Positions 42,656 to 49,420 of a DNA stretch of 64,000 nt are shown here, piece by piece. The number at the start of each line of letters is the position of its first letter. Position 1 is the stretch's first letter. This stretch comes from Flavilitoribacter nigricans DSM 23189 = NBRC 102662. GTDB lineage: Bacteria > Bacteroidota > Bacteroidia > Chitinophagales > Saprospiraceae. Below the pieces are notes generated by a model, which made no database searches, was not told where the DNA came from, and worked only from the letters and a program-made list of their open reading frames with translations. Both the position numbers and the translations under genes were made by a program. Location: positions 124,001-188,000 of the forward strand of contig NZ_PDUD01000029.1 in the NCBI RefSeq assembly GCF_002646595.1, read 5' to 3'.

Positions 42656-42921
42656 CAATACCTGGAAAAATAAAATCGATCGAAAGCCAGTACGACGGAC
42701 TGGTCCGCATTGCGAAAGTGTCTTTTGGCGGCATTATCAAAGAAGCCAGCCTGGAGATGGTCCCGCACGCGAAAGTTGAGGACTACGTGCTGGTCCACGT
42801 CGGTGTAGCCATCAGCGTGGTGGATGAGGACGAGGCCCGGAAAACCTTCCAGTACCTCAAGGAGATGGGGGAAGTGGAAGAAGAACTGAATATCTCGGAG
42901 ATGCTCCCGGATGATATCTGA
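42646..42921 (+). CDS. hypC: Hydrogenase maturation chaperone HypC
   Basis: The 91-residue protein starts MCLAIPGKI, the family signature with the essential Cys2 that binds the Fe(CN)2CO unit and the large-subunit precursor. The OB-like core is followed by the usual HVGVAISVVDEDEARKT tail. It is translationally coupled to hypF by a 10-nt overlap and precedes hypD by 73 nt. HypC and HypD together form the platform on which the iron centre is built. Confidence 0.96.
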   Translation: MCLAIPGKIKSIESQYDGLVRIAKVSFGGIIKEASLEMVPHAKVEDYVLVHVGVAISVVDEDEARKTFQYLKEMGEVEEELNISEMLPDDI

Positions 42922-42994
42922 CGATGGCCGGTTACGACTTTCGTCCGTGTAGGTTCCTCATCCATTATCCAAGCTGATCAACAAAAAATAAAGT

Positions 42995-44107
42995 ATGAAA
43001 TTTCTAACCGAATACCGGAGTCCGGAGCTGGCCGAACGCTACCTCGAAGAGATCAAAAAGACCGTTACCCGCCCGTGGACGATTATGGAAGTTTGCGGCG
43101 GTCAAACGCACAGCCTGGTGAAGAACGGCATCCTGAATATGTTGCCGCCGGAGATCAATATGGTGCACGGCCCCGGTTGCCCGGTCTGCGTAACGCCTAT
43201 CAATCTCATTGACAAAGCCCTGTACCTGGCCGAAGAAAAAGGGGTGATCCTCTGCTCTTTCGGCGATATGCTGCGCGTACCCGGTTCGGAGAAAAGCCTG
43301 CTGCAGGCCAAGGCGGGTGGTGCGGATGTACGCATCCTTTATTCGCCCCTGGAGGCGGTCAAACTGGCCAAAGAAAACCCGGATAAAGAAGTCGTTTTCT
43401 TTGCGGTTGGTTTTGAGACTACCGCTCCTGCCAATGCCCTTTCGGTGATCCACGCGCACCGGCTCGGTCTGCATAACTATTCCATCCTGGCCTCGCACGT
43501 ACTGGTCCCGCCGGCCATCGAGGCGGTGATGAATGACGAAGAAAGCAATATCGAAGCTTTCCTGGCCGCCGGGCACGTTTGTACCATCATGGGAATTGAC
43601 GAATATTACCCGCTGGTGGATAAGTTCCGCATACCGATGGTAGTCACCGGATTCGAACCGGTTGATCTACTGCAGGGCATCCTGATGACGGTAAAGCAAC
43701 TGGAAGCGGGAGAGGCCAAAGTAGAAAACCAATACAGCCGTGTGGTGCGTTCGGAAGGGAATCCCGAAGCTATCAAGGTGATCGAAAAGGTATTCCAGAT
43801 CAACGACCGGGAATGGCGGGGGATCGGCACCATTCCCATGAGTGGATACGAGGTGAGAAAGGAATTTGCGGCCTTTGATGCCAATCTGAAATTTGACGTA
43901 CAGATCGAAAAAACGCCCGAAAGCGAAGAGTGTATCGCGGGACTGGTCCTGAAAGGGATTAAAAAACCCAATGAATGCCCGCAGTTTGGGAAAAAATGTA
44001 AGCCGGAAATGCCACTGGGGGCTCCCATGGTGAGCTCGGAGGGCGCCTGCGCCGCTTACTATCATTTTCATCAGGCTATACAGGATCTGGAAATGGTAAA
44101 TGTTTGA
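42995..44107 (+). CDS. hypD: Hydrogenase iron-centre assembly protein HypD
   Basis: The 370-residue iron-sulfur protein has the family motifs: [16 protein letters not shown] with its Cys, [32 protein letters not shown] and [15 protein letters not shown]. The C-terminal cluster cysteines are in [39 protein letters not shown] and ACAAYYH. It accepts the cyanide and CO ligands on iron together with HypC. The length is typical. A tandem gttggaatgtttgaac repeat overlaps its stop codon. Confidence 0.96.
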   Translation: MKFLTEYRSPELAERYLEEIKKTVTRPWTIMEVCGGQTHSLVKNGILNMLPPEINMVHGPGCPVCVTPINLIDKALYLAEEKGVILCSFGDMLRVPGSEKSLLQAKAGGADVRILYSPLEAVKLAKENPDKEVVFFAVGFETTAPANALSVIHAHRLGLHNYSILASHVLVPPAIEAVMNDEESNIEAFLAAGHVCTIMGIDEYYPLVDKFRIPMVVTGFEPVDLLQGILMTVKQLEAGEAKVENQYSRVVRSEGNPEAIKVIEKVFQINDREWRGIGTIPMSGYEVRKEFAAFDANLKFDVQIEKTPESEECIAGLVLKGIKKPNECPQFGKKCKPEMPLGAPMVSSEGACAAYYHFHQAIQDLEMVNV

Positions 44108-44163
44108 ATGTTGAGACGTTGGAATGTTTGAACGTGGAAACGTTGGAATGTTTGAACGTTGGG
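44098..44163. repeat. Tandem gttggaatgtttgaac repeat between hypD and hypE
   Basis: About six degenerate copies of an 8-nt unit (tgtttgaa / cgttggaa / tgttgaga) run from the hypD stop into the 111-bp gap. The sense is the complement of the aacacattaac arrays seen before other genes. No frame or hairpin with T-run is evident. Confidence 0.75.
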
Positions 44164-44218
44164 AGGGGATGGATGAGCACAATAAGTTTTTTGTACGATA
44201 ACATAATTATACGCCGGA

Positions 44219-45277
44219 ATGACGGAAACGAAACTGAAAATGCAACTACAATGTCCGATGCCGAAGCTGGATTTCGACGTGATCACGCTTGGGCACGGCA
44301 GCGGTGGGCTGCTTACCAATAAACTGCTGGACAGCGGCGTGTTTGACCTGTTGCAAAATGATCTGCTGGATAAACGGCACGACGGCGCTACGCTCAGTCT
44401 GCAGGGAGCAACCGCCTTTACGACCGATAGCTTTGTGATCTCACCGATCTTTTTCCCCGGTGGGAATATCGGCGAACTGGCCGTAAACGGCACCGTGAAC
44501 GACCTGGCGATGTGCGGAGCCATTCCACAGTATCTGTCGCTGAGCTTTATCATTGAAGAAGGCCTGCGGATGGAGGATTTCTGGAAAATACTGGTCTCCA
44601 TCAAGTTTGCCTGCGAAGCGGCCGGGGTGCAGGTAGTTACCGGTGACACCAAAGTGGTAGAACGTGGAAAAGGCGATCAGATCTTCATCAATACCACGGG
44701 GGTCGGCCGGCTCCACGAACGGGCCCGGATCGGTACCGACCGGATCCGGCCCGGCGACCAGATCATTGTCAGCGATCAGCTGGCTACGCACGGTATTGCG
44801 ATCATGTCCGTCCGAAAAGGGCTGGAATTTGAAACCAGCATCGAAAGTGATACCCGGCCGCTGCACCGTCCGGTCCGGATGCTGCTGGATAACTTTGGGC
44901 CCGAAATCCACCTGCTGCGCGATCCTACCCGTGGCGGAGTGGCTACCGTACTCAGTGAGATCGCCCGGGATACCCGGCTGGGGATTGACATTCGGCAAAA
45001 AGATATTCCGGTGGCGGAACAGGTATCCGGCGCCTGTGAGATCCTCGGACTGGACCCGCTTTACGTAGCGAACGAAGGGATCTTTCTCACGGTAGCCGAT
45101 GCCAGCGTAGCCGACCGGGTAGTCGATCAACTGCGACAGGACCCAGCTTGCCGCCACGCCGCCGTGATCGGTGAAGTGGTCGAAGCTCATCCGCGGCAGG
45201 TGGTGCTGACGAGTGGCATCGGAGGAAAACGGGTGGTCAATATGCTGACCGGAGAACAACTCCCCCGGATCTGTTAA
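44219..45277 (+). CDS. hypE: Carbamoyl dehydratase HypE
   Basis: The 352-residue protein belongs to the PurM-like ATPase family. The motifs ITLGHGSGGLLTNKLL, LQGATAFTTDSFVISPIFFP (metal/ATP), LAVNGTVNDLAMCGA and VVTGDTKVVERGKGDQIFIN are typical. Its C-terminus ends PRIC, the terminal Cys being where the thiocarbamate and then cyanide form. It dehydrates the carbamoyl group supplied by HypF. The start ATG at 44219 adds a short Lys-rich leader before the conserved part; a later start at the MQLQCPM Met is possible. Confidence 0.96.
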   Translation: MTETKLKMQLQCPMPKLDFDVITLGHGSGGLLTNKLLDSGVFDLLQNDLLDKRHDGATLSLQGATAFTTDSFVISPIFFPGGNIGELAVNGTVNDLAMCGAIPQYLSLSFIIEEGLRMEDFWKILVSIKFACEAAGVQVVTGDTKVVERGKGDQIFINTTGVGRLHERARIGTDRIRPGDQIIVSDQLATHGIAIMSVRKGLEFETSIESDTRPLHRPVRMLLDNFGPEIHLLRDPTRGGVATVLSEIARDTRLGIDIRQKDIPVAEQVSGACEILGLDPLYVANEGIFLTVADASVADRVVDQLRQDPACRHAAVIGEVVEAHPRQVVLTSGIGGKRVVNMLTGEQLPRIC

Positions 45278-45320
45278 TGAGCGTAACCGGGCACTGCCAG
45301 GAATGCCCTAAACAATCGCC

Positions 45321-45728
45321 ATGATAACGAAAAAAGATATCCAAAACCGGGACGATATCATCCGGCTGATCAACGCCTTTTACGATAAGCTGCTGGATGA
45401 CGAGCTGATGGCCCCACTTTTTACGGAAGTGGCCGGGGTCCGTTTGCAGGAACACCTGCCCATCCTTTACGACTTCTGGCAAAGTGTACTGTTTCAGGCC
45501 GGTAAGTACAGCCGTGACGCCATGCAACCCCATCTCGATCTGCACTTTGCCCATCCGCTCCACGATCGGCATTTCGAACGCTGGCTGGAACTCTTTAATG
45601 GCAGTGTGGACGAGCAGTTTGCCGGCGAGAAGGCCCACCAGGCCAAAGTACGGGCCTTATCCATCGCCACGGTGATCCGCATAAAGATTCATAATCTGGA
45701 AAAACAACGCCTTGAACTCAACAACTGA
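45321..45728 (+). CDS. Group III truncated hemoglobin
   Basis: The 135-residue single-domain globin shows the pattern of group 3 truncated hemoglobins: IIRLINAFYDKLLDDELMAP in the B helix, FWQSVLFQAGKYS in the C-E region, and a His-rich F region (QPHLDLHFAHPLHDRHFERW) followed by LELFNGSVDE. One of the His residues in the F region should be the proximal heme ligand. It has no signal, so it is cytoplasmic. It follows hypE by 43 nt and its end overlaps or abuts the NHL gene, so it is clearly part of the hydrogenase operon. Possible roles are oxygen or nitric-oxide scavenging near the enzyme or its maturation proteins; the function is inferred from position only. Confidence 0.85.
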   Translation: MITKKDIQNRDDIIRLINAFYDKLLDDELMAPLFTEVAGVRLQEHLPILYDFWQSVLFQAGKYSRDAMQPHLDLHFAHPLHDRHFERWLELFNGSVDEQFAGEKAHQAKVRALSIATVIRIKIHNLEKQRLELNN

Positions 45729-45741
45729 ACAATTGGATAAA

Positions 45742-46812
45742 ATGGTCCGCAAGACCACCCTCTTTAAGGGAGCAGCCGACAGCCCGCTGCTGGCGCCCCG
45801 GGGTGTTTTTCTCGCAGGCGGCAAGCTATTGGTAGCCGATACGGCCCAGAACCGGGTCTTTATCTGGGATCAACTCCCACAGGATACTTTCCAGACGGCC
45901 AGGGTCGTACTCGGCCAGGACGCCAAAGCCGATACCGGTCGCAATGCCAGCGGACAGGTCAATGCCTCTACCCTTTTCTACCCTTCCGGACTGTGGTCGG
46001 ACGGGCAGCAACTCATCGTAGCCGACGCCTGGAACCACCGGGTGCTCATCTGGCAAACGATGCCTACCCGGGACGGGCAGCCGGCGGACGTAGTGATCGG
46101 ACAGCCGGATTTTCATAGCAATGAACCGAACGTGCAGGGGATTGGCGCCACTCCCAGCAGCCGTTCACTCAACTGGCCCTACGGTGTATTCTCGGACGGG
46201 CAGCAACTCTGGATCGCCGATACCGGCAACCGGAGGATCCTGCACTTCCGCGAGATCCCCCAGGAGAATTTCACCCCGGCGGATGCCGTCATCGGGAAAG
46301 CCAGCTTTGCAGAGCGTGATTACGATCACCGGGATCCTATCTGGCCCTATTCGGTAAAGATCGGTCCCGATGGTACCATGGCCGTCACCGATACCCAATA
46401 TTACCGGGTATTGCTCTGGAAAGACTGGCGCACCGCATCCCAACAACCGGCCGACGTGATCATCGGGCAGGCTTCCTTTGAAGGCAACGGGCAGAATCAG
46501 TTCGGCTGGTTCCCCCAGGCCAATACGTTGAACTGGTGCTACGATTCCTGTTTTTACGGAGACGGACTCTGGGTAGCCGATACCGGCAACAGCCGGGTAC
46601 TCTGGTTTGACCGCATTCCCGATGATCACAACTCCACCGCCGATAATCTGCTCGGGCAGGATGATTTCAATACCGGCAGTGAGAACAAAAATACCATACG
46701 CAGTACCGAGGGCAGCCTGTACTGGCCCTTTCAGATCTGCATCGAGGATCAGACCATGGTGATCGCCGATACCGGCAACCACCGCATTGTAATTAACGAG
46801 CTGAACTTTTAA
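45742..46812 (+). CDS. NHL-repeat beta-propeller protein of the hydrogenase cluster
   Basis: The 356-residue protein is built of six NHL-like blades, each with the W/F-x-D-x-N-R-V pattern: LLVADTAQNRVFIWDQLP, LIVADAWNHRVLIWQTMP, LWIADTGNRRILHFREIP, MAVTDTQYYRVLLWKDW, LWVADTGNSRVLWFDRIP and MVIADTGNHRIVINEL. It has no signal peptide and should be cytoplasmic. NHL proteins are a recurring companion of the 1h-type hydrogenase operons (family knowledge), supporting the assignment. They are thought to mediate protein interaction; a specific partner is not known. I chose the ATG at 45742 (MVRKTTLFKG); a TTG at 45712 that overlaps the globin end would add 10 residues. Confidence 0.9.
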   Translation: MVRKTTLFKGAADSPLLAPRGVFLAGGKLLVADTAQNRVFIWDQLPQDTFQTARVVLGQDAKADTGRNASGQVNASTLFYPSGLWSDGQQLIVADAWNHRVLIWQTMPTRDGQPADVVIGQPDFHSNEPNVQGIGATPSSRSLNWPYGVFSDGQQLWIADTGNRRILHFREIPQENFTPADAVIGKASFAERDYDHRDPIWPYSVKIGPDGTMAVTDTQYYRVLLWKDWRTASQQPADVIIGQASFEGNGQNQFGWFPQANTLNWCYDSCFYGDGLWVADTGNSRVLWFDRIPDDHNSTADNLLGQDDFNTGSENKNTIRSTEGSLYWPFQICIEDQTMVIADTGNHRIVINELNF

Positions 46813-46822
46813 TATCTGAGTT

Positions 46823-47443
46823 ATGGAAGCTTCCTTCCCCTTATTGTTTGCCGCGTTCGTCGGTTTTAGTCATGCCTTTGAGGCCGACCATCTGGTGGCA
46901 GTCAGCAGTATCGTCACCCGGCGGGAACGGCTGTTGCTGGCCGTAAAGGATGGGATCTACTGGGGCCTGGGGCACACGTCCACCATCGTCCTGATCGGTC
47001 TGATCATGATCATCGGCCGGGCTACTTTCCTGGACGGGCTATTCGGCTATTTTGAAGCCACTGTGGGGCTAATGCTGGTCATTCTCGGTTTTTACCGTTT
47101 GTATCAGTACCGGCAAAATGACGGGCAGAGTGAACAGCACGATCACCCACACGAACACCAGCATCACCTGGCCTACGGCATCGGTCTGGTGCACGGCCTG
47201 GCCGGTAGCGGAGCCATGATCCTGCTGGTGATGACCGAAGTGCAGGGCAACGTAAACAGTCTGTTGTACCTGCTCATTTTCGGCATAGGGTCCATCATCG
47301 GTATGCTCGTGGCAGCCGGTATTTTCAGTCTGCCCTTTTCCCGGAAGATCACCAGCAATGAATTTCTCAAAATGGGGCTGGTACTTTTATCCTCTTTTCT
47401 CTGTATCGGCTACGGCCTCTACGTCATTATCGAAAACCTTTAG
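46823..47443 (+). CDS. Nickel/cobalt permease, NiCoT/NicO-like
   Basis: The 206-residue membrane protein has about six hydrophobic segments. Segment one carries HAFEADH (residues 17-23), the HX4DH metal-binding motif of nickel/cobalt transporters. A second His appears in IGLVHGLAGSG, and a His-rich loop EQHDHPHEHQHH (about 103-114) may capture metal. It lies 10 nt after the NHL gene in the hydrogenase operon, so import of nickel for the large subunit is the likely task. The small size and the sequence suggest a short relative, and direction of transport is not shown by sequence. A HupE/UreJ-type carrier is the alternative. Confidence 0.78.
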   Translation: MEASFPLLFAAFVGFSHAFEADHLVAVSSIVTRRERLLLAVKDGIYWGLGHTSTIVLIGLIMIIGRATFLDGLFGYFEATVGLMLVILGFYRLYQYRQNDGQSEQHDHPHEHQHHLAYGIGLVHGLAGSGAMILLVMTEVQGNVNSLLYLLIFGIGSIIGMLVAAGIFSLPFSRKITSNEFLKMGLVLLSSFLCIGYGLYVIIENL

Positions 47444-47447
47444 ACCT

Positions 47448-47681
47448 ATGGAAGATTACGATCCCAAAGCATTTTTGCTTTTCGGTTTACAACATTTTGG
47501 ATTGCCGGTGAACACACACGAAGGGAACATGGTATATTTGGCGGGCGGTTACCAGATCGAGATCGAAGGAAAAAGCCTGTTTAAGCTCATGCAAAACGGT
47601 CAGGTGATCGGTCCTTTCGGAGGCGTAGAAGCACTTTGCAGCTTCCTCAAACAAGATATGGCATTGAATCAAAATGAATAA
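47448..47681 (+). CDS. Small protein of unknown function overlapping the nuclease gene
   Basis: This 77-residue protein starts MEDYDPKAFLLFGLQHFG at the ATG 4 nt after the permease stop. It continues with a beta-hairpin pattern (NMVYLAGGYQIEIEGKSLF, KLMQNGQVIGPFGGV) and ends in a helix. There is no Cys or membrane segment. Its end overlaps the next gene by 8 nt, so the three are translationally linked. I do not recognise it; a longer frame extending upstream would overlap the permease and is not preferred. Confidence 0.6.
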   Translation: MEDYDPKAFLLFGLQHFGLPVNTHEGNMVYLAGGYQIEIEGKSLFKLMQNGQVIGPFGGVEALCSFLKQDMALNQNE

Positions 47682-48234
47682 AATAGAACTCAACATCATT
47701 GCGCTGGCCAGCAGTGAATCCCATCCCGGCAACTTCTCACTGATCCTGGAAGAACAGAACGGATTCCGCCGCTTACCGATCATCATCGGCCCCTTTGAAG
47801 CCCAGGCGATTGCCGTTTCGCTGGAAAAAATGCAGCCCAAACGGCCCCTCACCCACGATCTTTTCAAAAATACCCTGGACGCTGCGGGCATTTCCATTAC
47901 CGAGGTGATCATTTCTGATTTTAAGGAGGAGGCCTTCCACGCCCGGCTGATCGGGAAAAAGGAAGACGGAAGCGCCCTGCAGATCGATGCCCGTTCGTCC
48001 GACGCAATTGCCATGGCCATTCGCTTTGAATGTCCGATCTATACCACCGACGACATACTGCAGACCACGGGTGTGGTACTCGACAGCCCGAGTAAGGCCT
48101 TCACCAACAAGCGGGGAAAACTATCGGATTATTCGCTGGAAGAACTCGAGCGCCTGCTGGAGCAGGTACTTGCCAAAGAAGATTACGAAAGCGCCTCCCG
48201 GATACGGGATGCCATTGATAAAAAGAAAAACTAG
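47674..48234 (+). CDS. Bifunctional nuclease (BFN/DUF151) family protein with UVR motif
   Basis: The 186-residue protein has the DUF151 (bifunctional nuclease) core: LSIxxG-type LILEEQNGFRRLPIIIGPFE followed by AQAIAVSLEKMQPKRPLTHD, then VIISDFKEEAFHARLIGKKE and IDARSSDAIAMAIRFECPIY. A C-terminal UVR-like helix pair (LEELERLLEQVLAKEDYESA, SRIRDAIDKKK) resembles the UvrB/UvrC interaction motif. The family occurs widely in bacteria and its physiological role is unclear; nuclease activity has been reported for some members. It is the last gene of the run that begins with hypB, but its link to hydrogenase is uncertain since homologues are found in other contexts. Confidence 0.9.
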   Translation: MNKIELNIIALASSESHPGNFSLILEEQNGFRRLPIIIGPFEAQAIAVSLEKMQPKRPLTHDLFKNTLDAAGISITEVIISDFKEEAFHARLIGKKEDGSALQIDARSSDAIAMAIRFECPIYTTDDILQTTGVVLDSPSKAFTNKRGKLSDYSLEELERLLEQVLAKEDYESASRIRDAIDKKKN

Positions 48235-48499
48235 TCTAATTGCTTTTGTTTGCTATCTGACAAACCTATCTTTAAATTCCTTATATTATTCCCCAATTCT
48301 TACGATTACAGAATTAAAATCTATTTTTAGGAGCACTTACCAACTTCTTGTAAGGATCACCGAGCACCTGCCCCCAAACCAATCATTTGGAATGACCTTT
48401 GCCCGGACCATCTAAATTTTCAAAACCAACACCAAAACCCTGAGGCTGATCACCCTTCGGAATATTATTTAATCATTGACAATTTTAGCAAACTTAATC
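48235..48499. other. 265-bp convergent intergenic region
   Basis: The gap lies between the nuclease gene and the convergent transglutaminase gene. It is A/T-rich with no frame of note. A perfect 10-bp inverted repeat (cctgaggctg at 48439-48448 and cagcctcagg at 48514-48523, the second inside the transglutaminase end) has a 65-base loop and no T-run, so I do not call a terminator. Confidence 0.5.
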
Positions 48500-49420
48500 T
48501 TATTTCAACGGGCCAGCCTCAGGCTCTTTTCCCGTCGCTCTGATCTCGCTTACCTTTCTGACATCCACGCTGACTTTCATTTGCTGTCCGCCTCCGCTGT
48601 AGACGATACCTTTCAGGGGGACAATATCCGAAAAGTCCCGGCCGATGGCCGCACGGATATGCTGATCCGCCACCAGTAGATTGTTGGTCGGATCGAACTC
48701 TACCCAGCCCAGTTCCGGGATGCAGAGGGCCACCCAGGCGTGGGAAGCATCCGCACCGACAAGTTTGGGTTTTCCCGGAGGGGGCAGCGTTTCGATGTAA
48801 CCGCTTACGTAATAAGCCGCCAGGCCCAGGGATCGCAGACAGGCCAGGGCGAAGTGGGACAGATCCTGACAAACGCCTTTTTTGTGCTTAAAAACGGATT
48901 CGAGTGGAGTACTGATATCGGTAAAACCCGGGGTAAAGGTGAAGTCCCGGTTGATGCGCTGGTTGAGGTCCAACATAGCGGCCATGATCGGCCTGCCCGC
49001 CTGGAAAGACTCCAGGGCATATTCTTTCACTCCCGGTACAAAGCGGACGATCTCCGATTCCAGGTAGAACTGCCGCGTATCATTCTTAGCGTCCGTGCTC
49101 CGCAGCCAGTCGGCAACCTGCTCCCAGGGCGGCGTGGACATCGGATCTACCGCCAGCCAGCTTGGCTTCTGCAGATCGACAATACTGGTCATCCGAACGC
49201 TCAGTTCCTGATGCGGGCGCTGAATGGAGAAATAGATCCAGTGGTTTTCAAAGAAATCCTCCCGGGTGGCCTGGTAATGCGGTTCGGGAGAAATGCGACA
49301 GTCAAAGGAGATGTTTTCCTGAAATTCATTCTTCCCGGGCCCCTGACAGATCAGGTTATGGCAGAGGGATGCCGGGGACTGGTATTCATAGAGGGTTTGA
49401 TGGATGACTCGGTACTTCAT
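48500..49420 (-). CDS. Transglutaminase-like cysteine peptidase-fold protein
   Basis: The 306-residue product has the bacterial transglutaminase N-terminal beta domain (YRVIHQTLYEYQSPASLCHN) and the catalytic core. Cys lies in KKGVCQDLSHFALACLRSLG, His in GADASHAWVALCIPELGW and Asp in VEFDPTNNLLV. No signal peptide is seen, so it acts in the cytoplasm. Such enzymes hydrolyse or transfer amide bonds. It forms an operon with the ATP-grasp/alpha-E gene (ATGA overlap at 49417-49420), which is a combination known as an amidoligase-type cluster thought to make or cut a peptide-like modification. The cluster's product has not been defined. Confidence 0.9.
   Translation of the reverse strand: MKYRVIHQTLYEYQSPASLCHNLICQGPGKNEFQENISFDCRISPEPHYQATREDFFENHWIYFSIQRPHQELSVRMTSIVDLQKPSWLAVDPMSTPPWEQVADWLRSTDAKNDTRQFYLESEIVRFVPGVKEYALESFQAGRPIMAAMLDLNQRINRDFTFTPGFTDISTPLESVFKHKKGVCQDLSHFALACLRSLGLAAYYVSGYIETLPPPGKPKLVGADASHAWVALCIPELGWVEFDPTNNLLVADQHIRAAIGRDFSDIVPLKGIVYSGGGQQMKVSVDVRKVSEIRATGKEPEAGPLK

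Noticed and set aside
48439-48523. A 10-bp inverted repeat as a terminator between the nuclease and transglutaminase genes
   Set aside because: The loop is 65 bases, one arm is inside coding sequence, and no T-run follows.
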